From Parasphingorhabdus marina DSM 22363 (lineage in GTDB: Bacteria; Pseudomonadota; Alphaproteobacteria; Sphingomonadales; Sphingomonadaceae): a stretch of 64,000 bases of DNA. The stretch spans positions 1,240,001 to 1,304,000 of the forward strand of contig NZ_FSQW01000001.1 in NCBI RefSeq assembly GCF_900128895.1, read 5' to 3'. Positions 22,568 to 30,984 of the stretch are shown here, one piece after another. The notes beneath the pieces were generated by a model. That model was not told where the DNA came from, made no database searches, and saw only the letters and a program-made list of their open reading frames with translations. The stretch's first letter is position 1. Each line of letters opens with the position of its first letter. The position numbers and the translations under genes are program-made.

Positions 22568-23473
22568 ATGACAATTGCAGCCGTCCGTACCCCCGATGAC
22601 CGTTTCGACGACATTCCGGATTTCGACTTTCCCGTGCATTATGCCGACAATCTTCCGGGATATGAGGGGCTGCGCGCGGCCTGGATCGATACCGGGCCGG
22701 CGGATGCGGAAACCACCTTTCTGTGCATGCATGGCGAGCCCAGCTGGTCCTTTCTCTATCGCAAGATGATCCCGCATTTCACCGCGACCGGCGCGCGTGT
22801 CGTCTGCCCCGATTTCTTCGGTTTTGGCCGGTCCGACAAGCCGACCGAACTCGACAGCTACACGTTCGACTTTCACCGCAACCATATCCTGGCGCTGGTC
22901 GAGCGGCTGGACCTGAAGAATGTCACTCTGGTGGTGCAGGACTGGGGCGGGCTGATCGGACTGACATTGCCGGTCGATGACAAGTTCAAGCCACGCCTGT
23001 CCAGGCTGATCATCATGAACACCGCTCTGGGTCTGGGAACAGGGGCCGGGGACGGCTTCAATGCGTGGAAGGAATATGCCCTGACCACCCCGGTTTTTGA
23101 CGCTGGCGACATCATCGCGCGCGGGACGCCGCAAATGACGGATGCCGAAACTGGGGCTTACAACGCGCCCTATCCCGATCCGAGCTTCCAGGCTGGTGCC
23201 CGAAAATTCCCGGCACTCGTACCGGTTTCACCGGATATGGATGGCGTCGAGACCAGCAAAAAGGCAGCGGCTTTCTGGAGCGGCGAGTGGTCGGGGCAGA
23301 GCTTCATGGCGATTGGCGGGTCTGATCCGGTGCTGGGTCCGCCGGTGATGAAAATGATGCACGGACTGATCAAGGGGTGCCCGGAACCGCTGTTGATCGA
23401 AGAGGCTGGCCATTTCGTCCAGGAATGGGGTGACATTGTTGCGCCAGCCGCGCTGAAGAGTTTTGGAGACTGA
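22568..23473 (+). CDS. Haloalkane dehalogenase, subfamily I (DhlA-like)
   Basis: A 301-residue alpha/beta hydrolase that should cleave carbon-halogen bonds of haloalkanes to alcohol and halide. HGEPSWSFLYR (55-65) provides the oxyanion region. The nucleophile elbow VVQDWGGLIG has Asp125 as nucleophile, followed by Trp126, a halide-stabilising residue. The catalytic His is in EEAGHFVQEWGD (His282). The preceding cap region and the full length match subfamily I enzymes. The gene follows a palindrome-rich leader and lies 24 bases upstream of a LytTR regulator gene. Nearest functional alternatives are epoxide hydrolases, but the Trp next to the Asp and the HGEP motif favour dehalogenase. Substrate range is unknown. 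Confidence 0.9.
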   Translation: MTIAAVRTPDDRFDDIPDFDFPVHYADNLPGYEGLRAAWIDTGPADAETTFLCMHGEPSWSFLYRKMIPHFTATGARVVCPDFFGFGRSDKPTELDSYTFDFHRNHILALVERLDLKNVTLVVQDWGGLIGLTLPVDDKFKPRLSRLIIMNTALGLGTGAGDGFNAWKEYALTTPVFDAGDIIARGTPQMTDAETGAYNAPYPDPSFQAGARKFPALVPVSPDMDGVETSKKAAAFWSGEWSGQSFMAIGGSDPVLGPPVMKMMHGLIKGCPEPLLIEEAGHFVQEWGDIVAPAALKSFGD

Positions 23474-23497
23474 CGGAAGGCTGATACCGGAGGAGTT

Positions 23498-24202
23498 ATG
23501 ACAGGCCTGTTGGAACGGATATTCCTGCGCCCGCTGCCATCGCTGCAGATCGTGCAGATCGCGGTCGGCCTGACCGTGGTGACGGCCGCCTATTGCCTCG
23601 CCTATACCGCCTTTTCGGGCAATATGGCGACGCTGCAGGAAGCGTTTTTCTGGCCGATCTTCAATATCCTGCCCTGGTTCCTCTGTTTTGAATTCGGCAA
23701 GCGCATCGCCGGCTGGCCCCGGCGTCTCACCGCCATCCTGATGGTACTGGTCGGCATGGCGGCGCTGGACAGCCTTGTTGCAAACCCGTTGAGCCTGCCC
23801 GCGGGAGACCTGCTGTTTCAGATGACCCGGCGGATTCCGGGTGCGGCTCTGGTCGGTGCGCTGTTCGTTCTGACCGAAATCGCCAAGCATTATGCGCTTG
23901 GCAAGGGACCAGCAAGCGGGGCACTGGTCGAGCCGGATGATCTGCCGCTGGTGGCCAGCCAGATTTTGTGGGTCTCCGCTGCCGGCAACTATGTCGAGCT
24001 GCATGGTCCGGAAAAACCGGTGCTCCACCGCGCCCCGATTTCCGCCGTCGAGCGCAAGCTGGCGGATCAGGGGTTTGTACGCATTCATCGTTCGGTGCTG
24101 GTCTCGCGCCGGGCGGTGGAAAAGGTGGTCAATGATCTGGTCATTCTAAAATGCGGGCAACAGTTCAAGGTCGGCAACCGCTACCGGTCGGCGCTGGCCT
24201 AA
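23498..24202 (+). CDS. Membrane-anchored LytTR-type DNA-binding regulator
   Basis: A 234-residue protein with four predicted transmembrane helices in the first 140 residues, followed by a LytTR domain. The domain is seen as QILWVSAAGNYVELHGPEKPVLHRAPISAVERKLADQGFVRIHRSVLVSRRAVEKV, then LKCGQQFKVGNRYRSAL. LytTR domains bind DNA through beta strands. Membrane-fused versions respond to membrane or envelope signals rather than to a phosphorylated receiver, which is absent here. It lies 24 bases downstream of the haloalkane dehalogenase gene with its own ribosome-binding site (GGAGG). Co-transcription is likely but a regulatory link to dehalogenation is unproven. Confidence 0.88.
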   Translation: MTGLLERIFLRPLPSLQIVQIAVGLTVVTAAYCLAYTAFSGNMATLQEAFFWPIFNILPWFLCFEFGKRIAGWPRRLTAILMVLVGMAALDSLVANPLSLPAGDLLFQMTRRIPGAALVGALFVLTEIAKHYALGKGPASGALVEPDDLPLVASQILWVSAAGNYVELHGPEKPVLHRAPISAVERKLADQGFVRIHRSVLVSRRAVEKVVNDLVILKCGQQFKVGNRYRSALA

Positions 24203-24291
24203 GCAAAAACTCGTCCCTTCGTCACATGCGGCTTTCCCGACCGGTCGAGCGGTGATCATATTTCCCTGAAACACGCACGAAAGGGAAAAAC

Positions 24292-25383
24292 ATGCGCTTC
24301 ATGCTTGCCGGCCTCGCTCTGCTGCTGTCTTCGACGGTGGCTCATTCCGAAACCCGCATCACTGGTGATCTGCCGGTTCAGGGAGATGCCGGTGCGGAAG
24401 CCACTGAGGGGCTGGAGACCGAATATGGCGTGGTCCGGACCTCCGAAGGTCTGCGCCTGCGCAGCTATGTCACGCGGCCGGAGGGTACTGTCGGCAAGCT
24501 GCCCGCGGTGTTTGTCACCCAGTGGGTGTCCTGCGGTGCAATGCGCTTTCCCGATGCCCGCGACACCCAGCTGAAACTGCTTGCCTGGCAGTCCGGCCTG
24601 GTGATGATCCGTATTGACCGCTCGGGTTCGGGCGACAGCGAAGGGCCGGGCTGTGACCAGCTCGATTACAATACGGAGGTGCGGCATTATCGCGAAGCGC
24701 TGGTCCAGATGAAACAGCATCCCTGGGTCGACCCGGATCGCGTCGTGATCCTCGGCAGCAGTCTGGGATCCACCACAGCGCCGCTGGTGGCGCAGGGCAA
24801 TAATGTCGCCGGTGTTGTTGTGCAGGGTGGTGGCGCGGTGACGTACATGGAACGCATGATCGGGTTCGAGCGCCATTATGTCGAACGATCCGGCTCCGTC
24901 AGACCGGAAGACATTCACCCGGAGATGGTGAAACGGATGGCGTTTCTGCATCACTATCTGGGCGAGAAAAAAACGCCTGCCGAAATTGCTGCGCAATATC
25001 CAGACCTTGGCGACGTTTGGAAGAGCATTCGCGGCACGCAGGAGACGACCCATTATGGCCGCCCCTTTGCCTGGCATCAGCAGGCGGCCGACCGGAATTT
25101 TCTCGCCGCCTGGCTGTCACTGGGCACACCGGTCATGGTGGTTTTCGGGGAGTATGAACAATTTGAAACACGCCACGGCCACCGCATGATTGTCGACATG
25201 ATCAATCGCAAAACGCCCGGTCAGGCGGAATGGCTCGAAATCGCCCAGGCCGATCACAGCCTTTGGGTCTATCCCGACACCTATGCAGCCTATGCCGATG
25301 AAAACGGAACGCGCGCCAACCCGCTATATGTTACGCCAGTCAGCCGCTGGTTGCGGCGGGTGACCGGTTTGGCCGGCCGCTAA
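24292..25383 (+). CDS. Secreted alpha/beta hydrolase
   Basis: A 363-residue protein with a signal peptide (MRFMLAGLALLLSSTVAHS). The hydrolase core includes GLRLRSYVTRPEGTVGKLPAVF, the strand MIRIDRSGSGDSEG, nucleophile elbow ILGSSLGSTTAP (Ser at about residue 159) and a plausible catalytic His in EIAQADHSLWVYP. It resembles the CocE/S15 or dienelactone-hydrolase-like serine hydrolases, but I cannot name the substrate. The ATG follows AAAGGGAAAAAC. It stands alone, convergent with the zinc-ribbon gene. Confidence 0.8.
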   Translation: MRFMLAGLALLLSSTVAHSETRITGDLPVQGDAGAEATEGLETEYGVVRTSEGLRLRSYVTRPEGTVGKLPAVFVTQWVSCGAMRFPDARDTQLKLLAWQSGLVMIRIDRSGSGDSEGPGCDQLDYNTEVRHYREALVQMKQHPWVDPDRVVILGSSLGSTTAPLVAQGNNVAGVVVQGGGAVTYMERMIGFERHYVERSGSVRPEDIHPEMVKRMAFLHHYLGEKKTPAEIAAQYPDLGDVWKSIRGTQETTHYGRPFAWHQQAADRNFLAAWLSLGTPVMVVFGEYEQFETRHGHRMIVDMINRKTPGQAEWLEIAQADHSLWVYPDTYAAYADENGTRANPLYVTPVSRWLRRVTGLAGR

Positions 25384-25403
25384 CCGAGCGCCGGTTCAGG
25401 CCT

Positions 25404-25661
25404 TCAGGCCGCCATGGCGGTCTTGCTGAAATGTTCGGTAAAGCGAGGTTGCATCGGCTGGCTGGCGACAATGGCGAGCGGCAAAGCCGTTTCGCAATGC
25501 GCACATTCAGCACTGAAACGGCCAATATGCCAGTGCGACTTTCCGCAGCCGGGGCAGCGATTGACAATATCGAGATGATACATTGGCTGATAACCGCGCT
25601 GGATTGCGTCAGCCGGAGCGGCATCGGGCTGGTTGACGGATGAACGGGGGGATAAATACAT
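25404..25661 (-). CDS. Small zinc-ribbon protein
   Basis: An 85-residue protein. The centre reads CPGCGKSHWHIGRFSAECAHCETALPLA, two CxxC pairs that would hold one zinc ion. The flanks are short and probably disordered. The start at 25661 is chosen because AAGGAAG lies just upstream; the frame is open to 25817 but without a start signal. It looks like a conserved small protein of unknown function in sphingomonads (recollection, not checked). The 237 bases upstream to the nuclease stop hold only its presumed promoter. Confidence 0.75.
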   Translation of the reverse strand: MYLSPRSSVNQPDAAPADAIQRGYQPMYHLDIVNRCPGCGKSHWHIGRFSAECAHCETALPLAIVASQPMQPRFTEHFSKTAMAA

Positions 25662-25898
25662 CTTTCTTCCTTTTCTCTTCTGCCAGTTACTGTTCGAACA
25701 GGATCGCCAAATGTTGCTGAAGTGACGATGAACCGGTTGTTTCGGTAGATGAAAAGCTATGCGGTTCGGGATTTTTAGATAGTATGTATCCGCCAGATTC
25801 GGTGATCTGCCGCACACTCGCCTGCAAGTTGTTGAAATCTGGCCCTTAAAAATCCGTTAAACAAGTCCCGATTTGAACCAGTCTGTTGAGGGACGTGC

Positions 25899-26744
25899 TT
25901 AATTGAGCGATTCATCCAGAAGCCGGGCGATTCGCAGGCCGGCCCGCTGAATCTGGAGTCGCGTCACCGGGACGAGCTCGGGGATTTCCTGATTGTCGAC
26001 CAGCGCCCGCTCTTTCATTTTGGGTCCGCAGGATGGCGCATCTTCCGCGGTGAGATAGCTATGATCCCGCGCGATTTGCCAGGCTTCCCGGGCCCAGTCC
26101 TCGGTCGAGCCAGCGTTGAGGCGGGCCTTTTCGGCCCTGTCATAGCGACGTACCAGATCCGGGCCATCGGTAATCGAACGTTCGGCCAGTGGCCCATCCC
26201 AAAGGGCGTGAAGGTTCAAGCGGCCTTTGATGATCCCATAGGCTGCGCTGACATCATTGCCGCCACGATCGCCGCGATCACCGCTGTGGAGCGGCATGTG
26301 CAAATCGCCGACAAAATGGACGAGGAAGGCGAGAGCCTGCAATCGGACATGATCGGGATAGGCGGTATTTTTCAGGATTGCGGCATTGCGGTCGATCTGG
26401 GCGGATACACAATTGCCCCCTCTGCAGGCGCTGGCCATGTCGAACGGTTTGCAGATGTCGACATTCTGGTAATGCCAGGGGAATGTGTGGCCCCAGCGTA
26501 CTCGATCGGGGCGGATGCAGTCCGGCCAGACACTGGCGTCTTCGATGGTTTCCAGCGCACAGTCCGGCGTTCCCAGCAATGCGGAGGAGGCGAAAAGCGC
26601 CTCCATTTTCTGCCGTGTCGATGCCGAGATATTCTGCTCTGCCACAGCAGCAGTGGTCCGGTGCCCGAAGTCCCACCAGGCTGAAGCTGGCCCGGGTGCA
26701 ACAAGAAGTGCCAAGACCAGTGATACGAGCAGAAGGCGAATCAT
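25899..26744 (-). CDS. S1/P1-type zinc nuclease, secreted
   Basis: A 281-residue protein with a signal peptide ending PGPASA, so the mature chain would begin with Trp23 (WWDFGHRTTAAVAEQ). In this family the mature N-terminal Trp is itself a zinc ligand, so the cleavage site supports the assignment. Other family segments include HYQNVDI, LAFLVHFVGDLHMPLHSGDRGDRGGNDV and LNLHALWDG, which supply the His and Asp ligands of the three-zinc centre. It degrades single-stranded nucleic acids and 3' nucleotides outside the cytoplasm. The start at 26744 gives the natural signal peptide. It lies 37 bases downstream of the carboxylase gene on the same strand. Confidence 0.9.
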   Translation of the reverse strand: MIRLLLVSLVLALLVAPGPASAWWDFGHRTTAAVAEQNISASTRQKMEALFASSALLGTPDCALETIEDASVWPDCIRPDRVRWGHTFPWHYQNVDICKPFDMASACRGGNCVSAQIDRNAAILKNTAYPDHVRLQALAFLVHFVGDLHMPLHSGDRGDRGGNDVSAAYGIIKGRLNLHALWDGPLAERSITDGPDLVRRYDRAEKARLNAGSTEDWAREAWQIARDHSYLTAEDAPSCGPKMKERALVDNQEIPELVPVTRLQIQRAGLRIARLLDESLN

Positions 26745-26781
26745 GGTCCGATAAACAGGCCGTCGGCATGACAGGCAAAAG

Positions 26782-28305
26782 TCATTCCGCATCCAGGCGC
26801 CGCCAGGCCAGATCTGCAAATTCGCACAGCAGTGGCCGGGTATCGCGGGGATCGATAATGTCCTCGACGCTGAAATGCTCGGCCGTGCGGAATGGCGACG
26901 TCACCTGATTGAGCCTGGCCTTGATCTCCTCGAGGCGGGCCGCGGGATCTTCCGCCGCTTCAATGTCCGCCTTGTAGGCCACCTCCAGGCCGCCGGCGAT
27001 TGGCAGCGAGCCCCAGTCCCCGGACGGCCAGGCAAAACGGTATTGAAAATTCTCGGCATTGGACATGGCGCTGCCGGCAATTCCGTAGGCCCGGCGCACA
27101 ATGATGCTCGCCCAGGGAATAGTGGCGCGATAGACGGCATTCATCGCCTGGACCCCGTAGCGGATGGTTCCGGTTTTTTCCGCGTCTTCGCCAATCATGA
27201 ATCCGGGATTGTCGACCAGATGAACAACAGGCAGCCGGAACTGGTCTGCCATTTTGGCAAAACGTTCGACCTTTTCCGAAGATTTGGCTTCCCAGGACCC
27301 GCCCAGAAAGCTGGGGTCATTGGCGAGCACGGCAACCGGATATCCGTCGAGCCGGGCAAAAGCGGTAATCGCGGCGCGTCCCCAGCGTTTGCCCATTTCG
27401 AACACGCTGCCCCGGTCAAACACGCTCTCCATGATCTTGCGCATCGAATAGACCTGTTTGTCTTCACGCGGCACAGCCGACAGCAGGCTGTCGTCGCACC
27501 GGTCAACCGGGTCATCACAGGCGATGCGTGCGGCGCGCTGGTTCACATTGCTCGGCAAATAGGATAGAAATCTGCGTGCGGTGGCGAAGGCTTCCTGCTC
27601 GCTGGAAACTTCTTCGTCGACCACGCCATTGGTGGTGTGGATATCGCTCCCGCCCAGCTCTTCCTTGGACAGCGTATCGCCAATGGCCGCCGCGACCGCG
27701 GGCCCGGCGGCAAACAACTGGGACAATCCGCGGACCATGATCGAATAGTGGCTGGCCACTGTCCGCGCGGCCCCCATCCCGGCCGTGGGTCCCAGCGCCA
27801 GGGCTACAACGGGCACCGTGTCTTGATTCTTCATGATATCGTCCCAACCGGGAACCGCAGGGACATAGGTGAAACCCATGTCTTCCAGGCTTTTGACCGA
27901 CCCGCCGCCACCGGTGCCGTCGATCATCCGGATCATGGGGATGCCCAGCGTGTGCGCCATTTTTTCGCATTGCACGAATTTCCGGTGCAGGGCGGCATCG
28001 GCGGCACCACCGCGCACTGTGAAATCGTCCGCGCTGGCGACAACAGGGCGCCCTTCGATATTGGCGCGTCCGAAAATCAGATTGCTGGGAGAAAAATCCT
28101 CGAACTCCGCCTTGTCATTATAGGTTCCGCGTCCGGCTATCTTGCCGACTTCCCGGAACGAGCCTTCATCCACTATGCCTGCAATTCGGGCACGCGCATC
28201 CAGCTTGCCGCGTCCATGTTGACGCGATACTTTTTCTTCGCCGCCCATTTTCTCGGCGAGCCGCTGGCGTTCAGCCAGTTCTTCCAGTTCGGGCTTCCAT
28301 GTCAT
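26782..28305 (-). CDS. Acyl-CoA carboxylase beta (carboxyltransferase) subunit
   Basis: A 507-residue carboxyltransferase that moves CO2 from biotin to an acyl-CoA such as propionyl- or methylcrotonyl-CoA. The family landmarks are GRGKLDARARIAGIVDEGSF, a central glycine-rich GTGGGGSVKSLEDMG, the oxyanion region GPTAGMGAARTVASH and, in the second half, VHLVDNPGFMIGEDAEKTG and AYGIAGSAMSN. No biotin carboxylase (alpha) subunit is adjacent, so the partner is encoded elsewhere and the substrate cannot be fixed. The start codon lacks an obvious ribosome-binding site and an 18-base palindrome lies just upstream. Confidence 0.88.
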   Translation of the reverse strand: MTWKPELEELAERQRLAEKMGGEEKVSRQHGRGKLDARARIAGIVDEGSFREVGKIAGRGTYNDKAEFEDFSPSNLIFGRANIEGRPVVASADDFTVRGGAADAALHRKFVQCEKMAHTLGIPMIRMIDGTGGGGSVKSLEDMGFTYVPAVPGWDDIMKNQDTVPVVALALGPTAGMGAARTVASHYSIMVRGLSQLFAAGPAVAAAIGDTLSKEELGGSDIHTTNGVVDEEVSSEQEAFATARRFLSYLPSNVNQRAARIACDDPVDRCDDSLLSAVPREDKQVYSMRKIMESVFDRGSVFEMGKRWGRAAITAFARLDGYPVAVLANDPSFLGGSWEAKSSEKVERFAKMADQFRLPVVHLVDNPGFMIGEDAEKTGTIRYGVQAMNAVYRATIPWASIIVRRAYGIAGSAMSNAENFQYRFAWPSGDWGSLPIAGGLEVAYKADIEAAEDPAARLEEIKARLNQVTSPFRTAEHFSVEDIIDPRDTRPLLCEFADLAWRRLDAE

Positions 28306-28313
28306 CGGAGCGG

Positions 28314-28331
28314 TTTAACCGAGGGGTTAAA
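28314..28331. promoter_or_regulatory. 18-bp inverted repeat upstream of the carboxylase gene
   Basis: TTTAACC-GAGG-GGTTAAA has perfect seven-base arms and begins nine bases upstream of the carboxylase start codon. It overlaps a smaller palindrome, CGGTTTAACCG (28311-28321). Its size fits an operator for a dimeric repressor. No nearby regulator is evident. Confidence 0.5.
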
Positions 28332-28425
28332 GGAGGGAAAGGCCGAATATGACAGTCGCAAATTGCATGTAATGTGTTAGTGTAGTAGTACAGCATTACT
28401 GTGACTGAAAAACAGGGAGAGAAAC

Positions 28426-29673
28426 ATGCGGAAATGGGCAGGTGCAATATTGGGACTGGCGCTGGCCGGACAGGCCATCGGAGTTCATGCCGAGGAGGCC
28501 GATACTGTTCCGGAACAGGAGGCACCAGCAATCCCGGTGTGGGAGATTGGTTTTTCTCCCGAGGGTCTGAGTGGACCTGGAGCTGCCATATTGGAAGCGG
28601 AAATGGAGAATGCGCAGTTCGTCGCATTGGGAGAAGATCATGGTTATGCCGCTGCGCCGATGCTGGCGCGGGGATTGGCCGCGGAGATGCGGAAAGACGG
28701 ACAGGTACATCATGCCGCGGAAATAGGTCCGCATTCGGAGCAGGTCGTCAAACGGGCCCTGACCGAAGGCGGGGTAGAAGAACTGGCGCGCGTTCTGAAA
28801 GGCAAGCCGCTCGCGATTCCTTTTCTTGGACATCGCGAGGATGCGGAACTGGCGCAGGAATTTGTGCGCGAGGACGGTGCCGTCGATTTGTGGGGTGTGG
28901 ATCAGGAGTTTCTCGGATCACCGCTGCTGCTGCTTGGGCGGCTGGCCGAACTGGCACCCAGCGACGACGCGCGGCAGATGATAGCCGAAATGCTGGACAG
29001 TGATCGCGAGGCCATGGCCACGGGAGATCAGGAAGGCTTGTTGATGCTGTCCGCTCCTCCCGAAAAGTTTGAAGCCTTGCGCGCCAAGTTTCCCGACAGC
29101 GGCGAAGCGTGGGCGATCATCGATTCGATGGCCGAAAGCGCGGTGATCTATCAGTATAATTCCGCCAGGCGCTATTTTGACAATAACTACGAACGTATTG
29201 AGCTGATCAAGCAGCAGTTTCTGGCCGAATATCACCGAAGATATGACGAGGCACCGCGCGTATTGTTGAAGATGGGGGCCTTCCATCTGGGGCGCGGCAC
29301 GACCCCCACGCGCATGTTTGATCTCGGTTCGCTGTTGCCCGGACTGGCTGCCGCCAATCAGAAAACATCCCTGCATATTGTCTATGGCGCGCTGGATGGA
29401 GAGCAGCTGGCAATGGGGCCGGCTTCGGAAGGCTATTTTCAGGTGCGCCCGGTGAAGGATCAGCTGGTGACGCCGCTGCTGGAAGCGGCGGGCATGGATC
29501 TATCTGCGATCGGACCTACCGGGCATTATTTGATCCCCCTTGATCCGATCCGGCGAAAGCTGGGCGGGAAAGGAATTGGCGAGCTTGGGCAGCTGGGACA
29601 ATTCCTGGTGCTGGGTTTCGATTACATCGTGACGACACGGGCAGGGCGCGCCGCCACCCCGCTGGTCAAGTAA
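28426..29673 (+). CDS. Secreted protein with an erythromycin-esterase/ChaN-like core
   Basis: A 415-residue protein with a signal peptide (MRKWAGAILGLALAGQAIGVHA). The core begins AILEAEMENAQFVALGEDHGYAAAP, where Gly-Glu-Asp-His resembles the GE-H motif of erythromycin esterase/ChaN-type proteins, and continues HHAAEIGPHSEQVV and LWGVDQEFLGS. A late KMGAFHLGRG segment supplies another conserved His. I do not recognise a close family; the superfamily call is tentative and no substrate can be named. It is divergent from the carboxylase gene, has AGGGAGAG upstream, and is convergent with the S41 peptidase gene. Confidence 0.6.
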   Translation: MRKWAGAILGLALAGQAIGVHAEEADTVPEQEAPAIPVWEIGFSPEGLSGPGAAILEAEMENAQFVALGEDHGYAAAPMLARGLAAEMRKDGQVHHAAEIGPHSEQVVKRALTEGGVEELARVLKGKPLAIPFLGHREDAELAQEFVREDGAVDLWGVDQEFLGSPLLLLGRLAELAPSDDARQMIAEMLDSDREAMATGDQEGLLMLSAPPEKFEALRAKFPDSGEAWAIIDSMAESAVIYQYNSARRYFDNNYERIELIKQQFLAEYHRRYDEAPRVLLKMGAFHLGRGTTPTRMFDLGSLLPGLAAANQKTSLHIVYGALDGEQLAMGPASEGYFQVRPVKDQLVTPLLEAAGMDLSAIGPTGHYLIPLDPIRRKLGGKGIGELGQLGQFLVLGFDYIVTTRAGRAATPLVK

Positions 29674-29697
29674 CAATCGGGCAAAATTGCTCCGGTG

Positions 29698-30984
29698 TTA
29701 CGGACTGGTGATGGCTTGTTGCAGATATTCCAAAGCTGCAGCCATTGCTGGATCCGAGCCATCAGTCAGCCGGTCGGATTCGCGCAGCGGAAGATCCGCG
29801 ACATAATCCTCGCGGGGTGTGCCATCGACATGGAACAGGCTTTCGGTGCCGATATCCATACGGGCTCCGGACTTTTTCAGATCGAGGTTAGATAGCGCGC
29901 CCAGCAGGTCGCCCATATCTGATGCGATGGTGTAGGCATCGGCCGCCGCATCCAGCCCGATAACAAGGCCCTCTCCCATGCTCCCGGTCCAGTGGCCGCC
30001 AAGTACGGCGACAGGCCCGGAGAAGCCGGGATTGCGGGGTTTGACCTGTTCAACAAATCGTCGCGGAACACTGAATTCGCGCTCCAGGCTGGGAATTTCG
30101 TGGATCTGGTAGGAGCGCGTCCCGGTTACAAAATGTCCGATGATGCTGCGCGCGACTTCGGTATTGCCCCCGCTGGGCGTGTTGCGCAGATCGATGATGA
30201 TCGCATCGCTGCCCGCCAATTGTTCCAGCGCGCGGTCAAAGGCCGGGATCAGGTCATTATTGCCCAGCGAGTTGTTGATCCGAACGACACCGATCCCGGC
30301 CTGTTGCGAGACCGTCAGTATCTCGCCCGCCCGGATCAGGTTGGAATAGTCATAAGTCGCGGGAAGCGTAATGTCGCGTGTTTGGCCTTCATGGCGGAAG
30401 GAGATATCGCGCGATCTGTTGCGCATCCCGCTTACCGCAATATCCGCGGCATAAACCAGCTGTCGGGGGCTCGGGTTCGGCAGCAGGTCTCCAAAAGGTT
30501 GTTGCACCGCTTCCCGGACCGGCTGGCCGTCAATGCCGACAATTTCCCAGCCTGGCCGGATGCCTGCGTCATCGGCGGCAGAACCGGCACGGACGTCGAG
30601 AACGTACAAGCGGCTGTCGCGGAATATGGTCTTCAAGTCGGATCCCGAAGGGATGATCGAATAGTCGGTTTCATCAAGCGGTCCGACCAGAAAATGCGGA
30701 TCGGAAAATGTCAGCGCTGTCTGGTGGAGAAGCTTGCGAAAACTCTCTCGGTCCGTGGCAGCCAGTGCTGCAGCTTTTGATCGCTGCAACTGCGCTTCGA
30801 CATCCATGTCATCACGGTCGATATAGGCGTAAAACAGGCGCAGTGTGTCTTCAAACTCCTGCCACGCGGCCACCGCATCGAACGCTTCCGCTACCGTTTC
30901 GCTATCCGCAATTTGCGTGTTGGCCGCCGCCAGCGGAACCGTCCCGAGACTCGCCATTGCGGCAAGCAACAAATGTCGGATCAT
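29698..30984 (-). CDS. S41-family (C-terminal processing peptidase-like) protease
   Basis: A 428-residue protein with a signal peptide (MIRHLLLAAMASLGTVPLAAA), an N-terminal helical domain, a PDZ-like segment (LYVLDVRAGSAADDAGIRPGWEIVGIDGQPV) and an S41 catalytic core. The core shows VRINNSLGNNDLIPAFDRALEQLAGSDAIIIDLRNTPSGGN, then GGHWTGSMGEGLVIGLD, in which the Ser of GSMGEG is the expected nucleophile. Members cleave proteins in the periplasm or on secretion. The start codon overlaps the stop of the isoaspartyl peptidase gene (ATGA), so the two are translationally coupled. Confidence 0.85.
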   Translation of the reverse strand: MIRHLLLAAMASLGTVPLAAANTQIADSETVAEAFDAVAAWQEFEDTLRLFYAYIDRDDMDVEAQLQRSKAAALAATDRESFRKLLHQTALTFSDPHFLVGPLDETDYSIIPSGSDLKTIFRDSRLYVLDVRAGSAADDAGIRPGWEIVGIDGQPVREAVQQPFGDLLPNPSPRQLVYAADIAVSGMRNRSRDISFRHEGQTRDITLPATYDYSNLIRAGEILTVSQQAGIGVVRINNSLGNNDLIPAFDRALEQLAGSDAIIIDLRNTPSGGNTEVARSIIGHFVTGTRSYQIHEIPSLEREFSVPRRFVEQVKPRNPGFSGPVAVLGGHWTGSMGEGLVIGLDAAADAYTIASDMGDLLGALSNLDLKKSGARMDIGTESLFHVDGTPREDYVADLPLRESDRLTDGSDPAMAAALEYLQQAITSP

